Below are positions 8,356 to 16,749 of a DNA stretch of 64,000 bases, one piece after another. The first letter of the stretch is position 1, and every line of letters begins with the position of its first letter. A model generated the notes under the pieces. That model was not told where the DNA came from and made no database searches. It saw only the letters and a program-made list of their open reading frames with translations. The translations under genes were made by a program, and so were the position numbers. Source of the stretch: Candidatus Enterococcus leclercqii (GTDB lineage: Bacteria > Bacillota > Bacilli > Lactobacillales > Enterococcaceae); the NCBI RefSeq assembly GCF_009933135.1, contig NZ_MAEH01000015.1:1-64000 (forward strand), given 5' to 3'.

Positions 8356-8952
8356 TTGCCCAGCAAGAAACTGTCGCAAGCTATGAACAAACGTACTAAA
8401 AGCAACGCTCTGTGGGTTACTCAGACTGCCATCATGATTGCATTGATTGTAGTTGTCCAAGCGACAACTGGCGGCATGGGTCAGTTTGTCACCGGAAGCC
8501 TAGTGAATCTGCTCTTGATTCTAACCGTCACACTGGCAGGGCTGACTAGCGGCTTGACTGTCGCCTGTCTGTCACCAATCTTTGCTTTTATCTTTGGAAT
8601 CGGACCACAATTTCCTCAAATCATCGCCTGCATCATGGCCGGCAATGCCGTTTTGATCGTGGTATGGTGGCTGCTGTTAGGTAAGCTGGGCCATCAGCAA
8701 TACCCTCGGCTAATTGCTGCTGCGGTGGCGGGCGCACTATTGAAATTCACTGTGTTGTGGCTATTAGTGGTGCAAATCGTCGCACCGATGTCTGACAATA
8801 TTCCTGCACCAGCTAAACAAAATCTGGCGAAGATGTTCAGTCTCCCACAATTAATCACTGCCCTGATTGGCGGCGGGGTTGCTTGTTTGGTGATTCCACA
8901 GTTGGCTAAGATTTTCAAAAGACAACCAGCCAATAGAAAAGCCACAAATTAA
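8356..8952 (+). CDS. ECF-like S-component membrane protein
   Basis: This is a very hydrophobic protein of 190-198 residues with about five or six membrane segments and short loops, resembling substrate-binding (S) components of ECF vitamin transporters. The start is uncertain. TTG at 8356 has a purine-rich site (AAGGAAG) about 15 bases upstream; ATG at 8383 begins MNKRTKSN just before the first membrane span but has no obvious site. The motif GGMGQFVTGSLVNLLL in the first spans recalls the S-component family. The gene is inserted, on the opposite strand, between flavodoxin and the hydrogenase operon, so a cofactor used by PFOR, flavodoxin or hydrogenase would be a logical substrate; that is inference. 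No EcfA/T genes are nearby. Confidence 0.6.
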   Translation: MPSKKLSQAMNKRTKSNALWVTQTAIMIALIVVVQATTGGMGQFVTGSLVNLLLILTVTLAGLTSGLTVACLSPIFAFIFGIGPQFPQIIACIMAGNAVLIVVWWLLLGKLGHQQYPRLIAAAVAGALLKFTVLWLLVVQIVAPMSDNIPAPAKQNLAKMFSLPQLITALIGGGVACLVIPQLAKIFKRQPANRKATN

Positions 8953-8977
8953 CCCGCAATTATTGAAATTGATTACA

Positions 8978-9028
8978 AAAGACGCGGCACCGGCGGATTA
9001 TACTCCGACATGGTGCCGACAGGTCTTT
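8978..9028. other. Long inverted-repeat structure after transporter gene
   Basis: AAAGAC, GGCACC and CGGA on the left pair with TCCG, GGTGCC and GTCTTT on the right, giving a nested stem of about 50 bases. It stands between the transporter stop codon and the terminator at 9036. It could protect the mRNA 3' end or be a small RNA; there is no other evidence. Confidence 0.4.
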
Positions 9029-9035
9029 ATCATGG

Positions 9036-9073
9036 AAGGTGAAACGACCCTTAGCGGTGGTTTCACCTTTTTT
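9036..9073 (+). terminator. Terminator of transporter gene
   Basis: AAGGTGAAAC (9036-9045) pairs with GTTTCACCTT (9060-9069) and a run of T follows on the plus strand. It ends the rightward transporter transcript before the convergent hydrogenase operon. Confidence 0.85.
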
Positions 9074-9136
9074 AACTTTTCTTGAACTAGCAGCCACTAA
9101 TGCCAGGCCTGATTGCGCAAATTTTCGATTAAGAGA

Positions 9137-10885
9137 TTACTGAACTTCCATTCGTTCATGGTAACTCGTGTGCAGCAGGTGATGGGCTTTCAAGCTGCCA
9201 GGTGCCCCCAGATATTCTTCATACAGTCGTTGGACTACTGGGCTTTCATGGGAACGCCGCAGTTTCTTTCGCTCGTCTTCTGTGTAGAGTGCTTGTGCCC
9301 GCAGCCCTTGCAAGTCGACAAAATTACGAACCGAAGCGGGTTGGACTGGTTGACCACCACCGTTGATGCAGCCGCCCGGACAGCCCATGACCTCCACAAA
9401 GTGATAGGTTTTTTCACCAGGAATGATCTTTTCTTCAAGCAGTCGTTTGGCATTGCCAATTCCGGAAGTGACAGCGATATTGATATCTTCGCCGTTGATG
9501 CGATACGTGGCTTCCTTGATGCCGGACATGCCTCGAACCTCGGTGAAGTCCAGCGGCGCCGCGTGTTCTCCGACTAAGCGTTCGACAGCCGTCCGCAATG
9601 CAGCTTCCATCACGCCACCAGACGCGCCGAAGATATAACCGGCACCAGTCGCTTCTCCCAGTGGGTTATCAAAGTTTTCATCAGGTAAATAAGGGAATTG
9701 AATCCCGGCCTTGTCGATCATGCGAGCCAACTCCCGCGTAGTCAATGCGACATCCACATCAGGAAAGCCCGCTGCTGCTTCGTCTTCACGGGTTACTTCG
9801 AATTTTTTAGCCGTACAAGGCATGATGCCAACCACGAAAATATCTGCCGGATTCAACCCCATCTTTTCGGCATACCAGGTCTTGGTCAGCGCGCCAAACA
9901 TTTGCTGAGGAGATTTACAGCTGGAAAGATTCGGAATCATTTCCGGATGATAAGACTCACAATACTTGACCCACCCTGGTGAACAAGAGGTGAACAGCGG
10001 GAACGGGCCATTATTTTTCACACGTTCGATAAATTCGTTGGCCTCTTCCATGATAGTAAAATCAGCTGCAACGTTTGTATCAAATACCTTGTCAAATCCT
10101 AAACGGCGCAGTGCGGCCACCATCTTTCCTTCGACATTGGTCCCGATTGGCATTCCAAAAGCTTCCCCAAGGGTCACACGAATGGACGGCGCTGTTTGCA
10201 CGACTACGTATTTCCGAGGATCTTCTAAGGCTCGCCACACATCATCCGTCTGGTCTTTTTCGTGAATGGCACCGGTTGGACAAACGACAATACACTGTCC
10301 GCAAGAAATGCAAGCCACTTCTCCCAGTCCCAGTTCATAAGCCGAACCAATATGGGTGTTAAAGCCTCGATCGTTGGCTCCGATGACTGCGACTGCCTGA
10401 CATTTGTCACAGGCCGCCACACAGCGCTTGCAGAGGATACATTTATTGTCATTTCGCACCATATGGACCGCAGAATCATCAAATTCCCATTCGTTATTTT
10501 CACCATTGTAGTAATCTTCGTCATCAACATTGAACTCTTTACAAAGTTTTTGCAGCTCACAATTGCCACTGCGAATACAAGATAGACACTTGCGTTCGTG
10601 GGTGGACAAGATTAATTCCAGTGTCAGCTTGCGAGAATCAAAAACGCGTTGGGAGTTGGTAACGATTTTCATACCTTCTCTGATGGGATACACGCAAGCC
10701 GTAACCAGGTTCTTGGCTCCTTCAACTTCTACGACACAGATGCGACAAGCACCAATCTCATTAATTTCCTTCAGATAACATAACGTTGGGATATCGATGT
10801 TGTTTTCCCGTGCTGCCTGCAAAATAGTCGTGCCTTCTGTGGCATAGCAGGATTGCCCATTGATGAAGATTTCGATTTTATTCAT
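9137..10885 (-). CDS. hydA: [FeFe] hydrogenase catalytic subunit HydA
   Basis: This is the hydrogen-evolving or -oxidising subunit of a trimeric NAD(P)-linked hydrogenase. The 582-residue protein has an N-terminal [2Fe-2S] domain (Cys36, 47, 50, 64), a His-Cys3 cluster (His96, Cys100, 103, 109), two [4Fe-4S] motifs (Cys149-159 and Cys192-202), and the H-cluster domain with L1 TSCSPGW (Cys301), L2 MPCTAKKFE (Cys357) and L3 EVMGCPGGC (Cys502, Cys506). L1 has Ser302 where the textbook motif has a second Cys, and L3 has Gly for Ala. The subunit is third in hydC-hydB-hydA, 14 bases after hydB. HydE/F/G maturases are not in the window and must be elsewhere if the enzyme is active. Confidence 0.94.
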   Translation of the reverse strand: MNKIEIFINGQSCYATEGTTILQAARENNIDIPTLCYLKEINEIGACRICVVEVEGAKNLVTACVYPIREGMKIVTNSQRVFDSRKLTLELILSTHERKCLSCIRSGNCELQKLCKEFNVDDEDYYNGENNEWEFDDSAVHMVRNDNKCILCKRCVAACDKCQAVAVIGANDRGFNTHIGSAYELGLGEVACISCGQCIVVCPTGAIHEKDQTDDVWRALEDPRKYVVVQTAPSIRVTLGEAFGMPIGTNVEGKMVAALRRLGFDKVFDTNVAADFTIMEEANEFIERVKNNGPFPLFTSCSPGWVKYCESYHPEMIPNLSSCKSPQQMFGALTKTWYAEKMGLNPADIFVVGIMPCTAKKFEVTREDEAAAGFPDVDVALTTRELARMIDKAGIQFPYLPDENFDNPLGEATGAGYIFGASGGVMEAALRTAVERLVGEHAAPLDFTEVRGMSGIKEATYRINGEDINIAVTSGIGNAKRLLEEKIIPGEKTYHFVEVMGCPGGCINGGGQPVQPASVRNFVDLQGLRAQALYTEDERKKLRRSHESPVVQRLYEEYLGAPGSLKAHHLLHTSYHERMEVQ

Positions 10886-10899
10886 AGCAGTGCTCCCTC

Positions 10900-12780
10900 C
10901 TAATGCACGTAGATGGCATCAAAACGACAGGTATCTTTACACAAGCCACACTTGATACAGGTCTCTTGATCGATCTCGTAGACTTTTTTGACTTCACCAG
11001 AGATTGCCGACACTGGGCAAATCCGGGCACAAGCGCTGCAGCCGGTACATTTTTCTGGCTCGATACTATATTGAATCAAGTTCTTACAGACTCCTGCTGG
11101 ACAACGGCGGTCCTGCACATGAGCCAAATATTCCTCTTTAAAGTAATGATAGGTAGACAACACCGGATTTGGCGCAGTCTGACCAAGACCGCATAGGGAA
11201 TTTTCTTTAATGTGGTAGCAGAGCTCCTCCATCTTGTCTAGATCTGCCATCGTCGCTTTGCCCATCGTAATCTTGTCTAAGATCTCCAAAAGACGTTTGG
11301 TCCCGATTCGACATGGCGCACATTTTCCACAGCTTTCTTCTACAGTAAATTCCAAGAAGAATTTGGCGATGTCCACCATGCAGTTGTCTTCGTCCATCAC
11401 GATCAGTCCGCCAGAACCCATCATCGAGCCGATTTCCATCAGATTGTCGTAATCAATGGGCACGTCGTAATGCTCTTCCGGAATACAACCGCCAGAAGGT
11501 CCCCCCGTTTGGGCAGCTTTAAAGGCTTTTCCGTCAGGGATTCCACCACCAATATCTTCCACAATCTCCCGCAGTGTGGTCCCCATTGGGATTTCCACCA
11601 AGCCGGTATTTTGAATCTTGCCACCGAGGGCAAAGACTTTTGTTCCTTTTGATTTTTCGGTCCCCATGGCTGCAAACCATTCCGGACCTTTGACAAATAT
11701 TTGGGGAATATTGGCCAGAGTTTCCACATTGTTGACAGTTGTCGGCTTGCCGAAAAGTCCTTTGACAGCCGGAAAAGGTGGTCGCGGTCGTGGCTCGCCC
11801 CGCCGACCTTCAATACTTTCTAAAAGGGCCGTTTCCTCTCCGCAGACAAACGCCCCAGAGCCTAACCGAATATCCAGTTGGAAGGAGAAATTGGTGCCGA
11901 AGATGTTGTCGCCTAACAGGCCATACTCTCGGGCTTGTTGGATTGCAATTTCCAGACGGTTGACGGCCGTAGGGTATTCTGCCCGTACATAGACATAGCC
12001 CTGATTGGCGCCAATCGTATAACCTGCAATCGCCATCGCTTCAATCACCGCATGGGGATCTCCTTCCAAAACAGAACGGTCCATAAAAGCACCAGGATCT
12101 CCTTCGTCGGCATTGCAGACGACATATTTTTGATCACCCGGGCTATTTTTAGCAAAGGTCCACTTCATATAAGTTGGAAAGCCAGCACCACCACGTCCTC
12201 TTAGACCAGAGACTTTTAGTCGCTCCAAGACATCTTCAGGTGAATATTCGTGAACGACTTTAGCCAGTGCCTGATACCCGTCAAAAGCGATATATTCCTC
12301 GATTTTTTCCGGATCGATGCGCCCACAGTTTCTCAGCGCCACCCGTTCTTGTTTGTGGTAAAAAGGCGTATCCATCAGTTTACGAATGACTTCTTTGGTT
12401 TCATGATCATGATAGAGCATCTTTTCGATGGGCTCACCACCAATCAAATGCTTCTCCACAATTTTTTTGGCATCCTTGGGCTGGACCTGATGATAAAATG
12501 TGCCTTCTGGATGAACAATCACGATGGGCCCTTGCGCACACAAACCAAAGCAGCCAGTGGCGACTACGCTGACCTCCTCTGATAATCCGTGAGCCATAAG
12601 TTCATTGTTCATGGTGTCGATGAAATCCCGACTCTTGGAAGACAAACAGCCAGTCCCGGCGCAGACGACGATCTCTCTTTTTTTAGTGTCAAGGGCAGTC
12701 CCTTCCCCTTCATCCAGACGGATCGCGACCTTTTGTCGATAGTGTTTTTGCAGTTCATTCAATTCCTGCCAATTTTTCAT
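10900..12780 (-). CDS. hydB: Hydrogenase subunit HydB (NuoF-like, NADH-binding)
   Basis: This flavoprotein subunit exchanges electrons between NADH and the hydrogenase and is the likely bifurcation site in such trimers. The 626-residue protein has an N-terminal thioredoxin-like [2Fe-2S] domain (CAGTGC and CFGLCAQG, about residues 40-90) and a NuoF core with the NADH/FMN glycine-rich loop GLRGRGGAGFP near 193. A [4Fe-4S] motif, SCGKCAPCRIGTKR, follows near 485. Two C-terminal ferredoxin motifs, CTGCSACARICP and CIKCGLCKDTC, lie near 580-620. It lies between hydC (35-base gap) and hydA (14-base gap), so the three are one operon. Confidence 0.93.
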   Translation of the reverse strand: MKNWQELNELQKHYRQKVAIRLDEGEGTALDTKKREIVVCAGTGCLSSKSRDFIDTMNNELMAHGLSEEVSVVATGCFGLCAQGPIVIVHPEGTFYHQVQPKDAKKIVEKHLIGGEPIEKMLYHDHETKEVIRKLMDTPFYHKQERVALRNCGRIDPEKIEEYIAFDGYQALAKVVHEYSPEDVLERLKVSGLRGRGGAGFPTYMKWTFAKNSPGDQKYVVCNADEGDPGAFMDRSVLEGDPHAVIEAMAIAGYTIGANQGYVYVRAEYPTAVNRLEIAIQQAREYGLLGDNIFGTNFSFQLDIRLGSGAFVCGEETALLESIEGRRGEPRPRPPFPAVKGLFGKPTTVNNVETLANIPQIFVKGPEWFAAMGTEKSKGTKVFALGGKIQNTGLVEIPMGTTLREIVEDIGGGIPDGKAFKAAQTGGPSGGCIPEEHYDVPIDYDNLMEIGSMMGSGGLIVMDEDNCMVDIAKFFLEFTVEESCGKCAPCRIGTKRLLEILDKITMGKATMADLDKMEELCYHIKENSLCGLGQTAPNPVLSTYHYFKEEYLAHVQDRRCPAGVCKNLIQYSIEPEKCTGCSACARICPVSAISGEVKKVYEIDQETCIKCGLCKDTCRFDAIYVH

Positions 12781-12814
12781 AATCGAATCCTCGTTTTCTA
12801 GATTTATTCGGCGC

Positions 12815-13324
12815 TCAGGCCTGGCTCTCTTTCAGATAGGTCGCCAACACTTTATCGCCTTTTTTTGTGGTCAGTCGGCCGTAAACTTCTTCATTGACGG
12901 TCAATACCGGGGCCAATCCGCAGGCACCGATGCAGCGACAAGATTCCAGAGTAAATAGCCGATCATCGGTGGTCTCGCCAGCTTTGATACCCAGACTGGT
13001 CTCATAAGAATCCAAAATATTTCCGGCTCCTTTTACATAGCAGGCAGTTCCCATACATACACTAATAGTGTATTTGCCCCGCGGGATAAAGGTGAACTGA
13101 GAATAAAAGGTCGCTGTGCTGTAAAGTTTTTCCAAAGGCACTGCCAATTCTTTGGAAATCCGCTGTAAGACTTCAATCGGTAGATAGCCATAGATGCGTT
13201 GTGCCTCCTGTAGCGCTGGCATCTGTCCACCCGCCTGGCTCTGCAGCCGCTGCAGAACTTCTTGTAGCTCATCGAACTGACTTTGCGTCTCGATGAATTC
13301 AAAAGCAACTGTTTGTCCGCTCAT
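12815..13324 (-). CDS. hydC: Hydrogenase subunit HydC (NuoE-like)
   Basis: This is a small [2Fe-2S] electron-transfer subunit of the trimeric hydrogenase. The 169-residue protein matches the NuoE family: an all-helical N-terminus and a thioredoxin-like domain with cluster ligands in CMGTACYVKG and ESCRCIGACGLAP. A GGAGGG site lies about 11 bases before the ATG. It is the first gene of the hydCBA operon. The 470 bases in front of it hold candidate cre, Rex and Fur sites. Identification is firm by homology pattern and gene order. Confidence 0.93.
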   Translation of the reverse strand: MSGQTVAFEFIETQSQFDELQEVLQRLQSQAGGQMPALQEAQRIYGYLPIEVLQRISKELAVPLEKLYSTATFYSQFTFIPRGKYTISVCMGTACYVKGAGNILDSYETSLGIKAGETTDDRLFTLESCRCIGACGLAPVLTVNEEVYGRLTTKKGDKVLATYLKESQA

Positions 13325-13371
13325 CGTGAAATAGTCCCTCCCCGTATAAATAAAAATCTGGCTAACGATAT

Positions 13372-13385
13372 TTGTAGCGCTTTCA
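13372..13385 (-). promoter_or_regulatory. Candidate cre site in hydCBA promoter region
   Basis: Read on the minus strand, TGAAAGCGCTACAA matches the cre consensus at 12 of 14 positions. It lies about 50 bases upstream of hydC and just downstream of a -10-like TAAAAT, where CcpA binding would block transcription. Other parts of 13325-13794 hold the Rex-like and Fur-like sites and a terminator hairpin, described separately. Confidence 0.45.
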
Positions 13386-13414
13386 AAATTATTTTATCAA
13401 ATTTCCCAAGAAGA

Positions 13415-13432
13415 ATGTGCATTTCATCACAA
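13415..13432. promoter_or_regulatory. Candidate Rex operator upstream of hydC
   Basis: ATGTGC-ATTTCA-TCACAA matches the Rex operator TTGTGA-N6-TCACAA (palindromic) at 10 of 12 fixed positions. Rex senses the NADH/NAD+ ratio and commonly controls fermentative and hydrogenase genes in Firmicutes. The site lies about 90 bases upstream of hydC. Confidence 0.5.
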
Positions 13433-13450
13433 TTTGTCCTCCATTCTCAG

Positions 13451-13465
13451 TGATAATCATTTTCA
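13451..13465. promoter_or_regulatory. Candidate Fur box upstream of hydC
   Basis: TGATAATCATTTTCA matches the 7-1-7 Fur box TGATAATNATTATCA with one mismatch in the 14 fixed positions. The iron demand of the hydrogenase Fe-S subunits makes iron control plausible. The nearest rightward gene starts 330 bases away, so hydC is the more likely target. Confidence 0.5.
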
Positions 13466-13551
13466 GTGGCAGAGTGGCATCAAAACAGCTGATTACGTGT
13501 TTTTCAGTATTCCTACTTTTTTCGTGTGCTACTGCTTTTTTTAGAAATTAA

Positions 13552-13582
13552 AACGCCCTCACTTGTAACGGACGTTTTTTTA
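13552..13582 (+). terminator. Terminator-like hairpin without an assigned gene
   Basis: AACGCCC pairs with GGACGTT (one mismatch) and is followed by seven T on the plus strand. No coding sequence precedes it on the plus strand between 13325 and 13552, so it could end a short untranslated RNA or stop antisense transcription. Confidence 0.5.
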
Positions 13583-13794
13583 AGAAAAGGTTCGCCACAT
13601 TTTCAGAACCAATTTATCCTCGCTTGTTTCTCTCTGTGATCGTCTCAGTTGGAACATAGCATCTTTTTTTATCTACCGAAGCAGGCGTCTGACGTGGACA
13701 GGCTGCAGGTACAATGCTAAACTTAAGAAAAATTTAGAATTTGTCAGAAACTTTTGCAATCGTTGAACAGCAGCATAAAAGGAGTCACCTATCA

Positions 13795-15201
13795 ATGAAC
13801 TATCTCAAGGATTTTCTGCGGCTGTTTTCCCGCAGCACCCCTTTTCTTTTAGGAAACACACTAAGCTTTCTGCCTTACCTGCTTTTTTTGAATTATAGCG
13901 ATGGCCTCACTTGGGGCAGTATTTTGCCTTTTGTCTTGTTCTACACCTTGCGAATGACCGGCATCTTTTTGTTGCGGGTATTACCAACTGGAGTCGACAG
14001 TTACACCTTGTGGATGATTGCCATTTTGTTGGGCTGTGGTGGCTCGCTGGTAGGTACTTTAGGCTTTTTGTTTCCGGCTCTCTATTCAGTTGCAGCCATT
14101 GCGCTGGGTCTGGCTGCTGCCTGGTTTTTACCCGCCAAACTGACAGTGGATCGTTATGAAAAATCAAATGGCAGTCCGACAATGCGTGCTGCCTACTATT
14201 TTGCTGGTTTTCTGCTGGCGCTCTTATTATTTCTGACTTTGTCGGTAGGAAGTGTGGCGGGTCGCACGTTTTCTTTTGGGCTTTATACTATCTTTTTTGT
14301 CGCCTGTTATCATACGGTGACTCACTCCCCTCATTTTGATCTGAAATTTGCCGGTATTCGGCTACGGACTTTGCGTAAACGAGAATTACTTTTGTTTGTC
14401 GCTTTTTTCCTGCTCTTGTTCTTTCTGCGGGTCGGTCGCAGTTTGACCCAGATTACAACTATCGACTTAGCATTAATTGGCTTTTGCGGCTTGTTCATAT
14501 TGCTTTTGATTGCTGGGACCCTTCGTCGACCTCATCGCAAGCTGCCTTTTTGGCTCAACAGTTTAACTTTTGTCAATGGAATGATAGGTAACTTTTTATT
14601 CCTTTTTGGCTCTATGTATGTAGGTACCGTTTTTGGTGGTTCACGAGTTCCGACTGTTGTTTTTCTTCCTTATATTTTGGGTATGATGGTGGGGCTTTTA
14701 GTACGAGGCAGGCTGTTGCGGCGATGGGGACGCCCTCGTGCACCGCAGTTGTTTCTCGGTGGACAGATGTTGGGCTTCCTACTGATTTTGTGGCCGCCAA
14801 CATTGTGGGTGGGGTTCTTTCTTTTAAGTTTCTTTCGCAGCATTTGTTCGGCATGGCTCAACGAACAGCACTTTGCTATACCTACACTACCTTTTAGTCA
14901 GCGGTTGATTGCCAAATCCATGGTTCAAAATGAGGGTAGTCTCCTGCATCAATTTGCATTGATGCTGATGTTGTCTGGGTTAATCTTTTGGCGCGGCTTA
15001 CCTCAAAATACGCTTTTGTCCATCACCACGTATATCGCAGCTTCTCAGAAAGAAAAATGGATTCTAGAAGCAGCTAAATTCCTGAATGTTGGGCTACTTT
15101 TAATTATTCTATTGATTTTATTCGTCATCTTTAGTCGCCGACAGCTGCCGATTTATCAGCCACAAAATACGATTGCCACAGACAGCGACGAAGAAATGTG
15201 A
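13795..15201 (+). CDS. Polytopic membrane protein, MFS-like, unknown function
   Basis: The start at 13795 is supported by AAGGAG about 10 bases upstream. The protein is about 468 residues with roughly 12 hydrophobic segments and short basic loops such as RTLRKRE and RGRLLRRWGRPR. The latter resembles the A-loop of major facilitator transporters, which makes a permease the best guess. No signature of a known substrate class is visible. It is followed by a terminator at 15264 and then by the methyltransferase gene. A possible -10 TACAAT lies near 13711. Confidence 0.6.
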   Translation: MNYLKDFLRLFSRSTPFLLGNTLSFLPYLLFLNYSDGLTWGSILPFVLFYTLRMTGIFLLRVLPTGVDSYTLWMIAILLGCGGSLVGTLGFLFPALYSVAAIALGLAAAWFLPAKLTVDRYEKSNGSPTMRAAYYFAGFLLALLLFLTLSVGSVAGRTFSFGLYTIFFVACYHTVTHSPHFDLKFAGIRLRTLRKRELLLFVAFFLLLFFLRVGRSLTQITTIDLALIGFCGLFILLLIAGTLRRPHRKLPFWLNSLTFVNGMIGNFLFLFGSMYVGTVFGGSRVPTVVFLPYILGMMVGLLVRGRLLRRWGRPRAPQLFLGGQMLGFLLILWPPTLWVGFFLLSFFRSICSAWLNEQHFAIPTLPFSQRLIAKSMVQNEGSLLHQFALMLMLSGLIFWRGLPQNTLLSITTYIAASQKEKWILEAAKFLNVGLLLIILLILFVIFSRRQLPIYQPQNTIATDSDEEM

Positions 15202-15263
15202 GCGCGATTATTGCCGCTACTTGCCAGACTGCAGTTGATATTTTATGATGTAACACGACAATG

Positions 15264-15293
15264 GCCTCTTCTTTTGCCGGAAGAGGCTTTTTT
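15264..15293 (+). terminator. Terminator between membrane protein and rsmF-like gene
   Basis: GCCTCTTC (15264-15271) pairs with GAAGAGGC (15280-15287) and is followed by six T. It separates the two rightward genes. Confidence 0.85.
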
Positions 15294-15321
15294 GAAGGAA
15301 AAATCAGGAAGGAATGAGTCG

Positions 15322-16683
15322 ATGCAACTGCCACAAGCATTCGTTGAAAAATATACTGCTCTTTTGGGAGAAGAAGCTGCGCCTTTTTTTGAAGAACTGA
15401 CACAAGGAAAACCGATCAAAGCCTACCGAGTCAACCCTTTGAAACCCGATTTTGAACAGATGCTAGACAAATACGGGCCACAAGAGAGAATTCCCGCCCC
15501 CTTTGGAGAAAATAGCTGGCTGGGGACAATCAGTGGGCACAGTCTGCTACATCAGGCAGGCTATGTCTACAGCCAAGAACCCAGTGCCATGATTGTCGGT
15601 CAAGTGGCAGCAGCACGCCCCGGTGAAAAAGTATTGGATTTATGTGCCGCTCCTGGTGGCAAATCTACACAACTAGCTGCGCAATTACAAAACCAGGGGC
15701 TCTTAGTTTCAAACGAAATCTTCGGCAAACGAGCTAAGATTCTTTCGGAAAACCTCGAACGTTGGGGTGCCGCCAATACCATCGTTACCAACCATGCTCC
15801 GGCAGAACTTGTTCCGCATTTTAGTGGCTTTTTCGATCGAATCGTTGTAGACGCTCCTTGTTCCGGTGAAGGAATGTTCCGCAAAGACCCTATTGCGCTC
15901 ACCGAGTGGCAGGCAGACACCCCCAGCTTGTGTGCTGCTCGTCAAAAGGAAATTTTAGCATCCGCGATCCAAATGTTAGTCACTGGAGGCGAACTCATCT
16001 ATTCCACCTGTACCTTTGCTCCAGAAGAAAACGAGGAAATCATCAGTTGGCTTGTGACTAGCTTCCCATTGACCATCGAGCCGTTGACGATTGCCGGAAC
16101 CTCAGCAGGACGCCCGGAATGGGGAAATGTTCCGGGACTGGAAAAAACCATTCGCTTATGGCCCCATAAAGGTCAAGGAGAGGGTCATTTTGCTGCTAAG
16201 CTCAAATTTCATGGCGATAACCCCCCCACCAAGCCGCAAAAAAAGCCGGGCAAAAAACTTTCCCCCGGCTTATCCAAAGATCTGCAGAAACTTTGGGAGA
16301 ACTTCACCAAGGTCTTCCCAGCCCCCAGTGTTGCCGGCAGTCCCCAGCTTTTCGGAGAGTACCTCTGGTGGATACCGGAAATGGCGCCGGATTTGACAGG
16401 TATCCGAGTTCTTCGCAGCGGTGTTCAAATGGCTGCTGTCAAAAAGAACCGACTGGAACCTGCTTACAACTTAGCCCTGGCTATTGAGCCAACTGCGACT
16501 GAAAAACGTCTAGCTATCACTCTTGCCGACTGGCAAAAATACGTAGCCGGCGAGACTTTTCCAGCTACCGGCAACGACGGTTGGGTACTGTTGACAGTTG
16601 ATTCAGTTCCGGTTGGTTTTGGTAAACAAGTCCAAGGTGTTGTCAAAAATTTCTTTCCTAAAGGACTGCGCTTTACTCCGTGA
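15322..16683 (+). CDS. rsmF: RsmF-like 16S rRNA m5C methyltransferase
   Basis: This enzyme adds a methyl group to C5 of a cytosine in 16S rRNA using S-adenosylmethionine. The start at 15322 (MQLPQAFVEKY) is chosen because GGAAGGAA precedes it; an in-frame start at 15211 would overlap the terminator at 15264. The roughly 453-residue protein has the SAM-binding motif DLCAAPGGKST near residue 108, a first catalytic-region motif DAPCSGEGMFR near 178, and the catalytic YSTCTFAPEENE near 230. It also has a C-terminal PUA-like extension typical of Gram-positive RsmF. A terminator follows at 16703. Confidence 0.88.
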   Translation: MQLPQAFVEKYTALLGEEAAPFFEELTQGKPIKAYRVNPLKPDFEQMLDKYGPQERIPAPFGENSWLGTISGHSLLHQAGYVYSQEPSAMIVGQVAAARPGEKVLDLCAAPGGKSTQLAAQLQNQGLLVSNEIFGKRAKILSENLERWGAANTIVTNHAPAELVPHFSGFFDRIVVDAPCSGEGMFRKDPIALTEWQADTPSLCAARQKEILASAIQMLVTGGELIYSTCTFAPEENEEIISWLVTSFPLTIEPLTIAGTSAGRPEWGNVPGLEKTIRLWPHKGQGEGHFAAKLKFHGDNPPTKPQKKPGKKLSPGLSKDLQKLWENFTKVFPAPSVAGSPQLFGEYLWWIPEMAPDLTGIRVLRSGVQMAAVKKNRLEPAYNLALAIEPTATEKRLAITLADWQKYVAGETFPATGNDGWVLLTVDSVPVGFGKQVQGVVKNFFPKGLRFTP

Positions 16684-16702
16684 TCCACTTTCTCTTTGGT
16701 TA

Positions 16703-16749
16703 AACCCCCGAAAACATTCTGCTGATAAAGCGTGTTTTCGGGGGTTTTT
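16703..16749 (+). terminator. Terminator of rsmF-like gene
   Basis: AACCCCCGAAAACA pairs with TGTTTTCGGGGGTT in a 14-bp stem and is followed by T residues. The 16750-16994 interval then holds an extended -10 (TGCTATCAT, 16901-16909) for the next gene. Confidence 0.9.

Noticed and set aside
8257-8356. TPP riboswitch before the S-component gene
   Set aside because: GGGGTGC-like bases occur, but the CTGAGA and GAACCTGA cores are absent.
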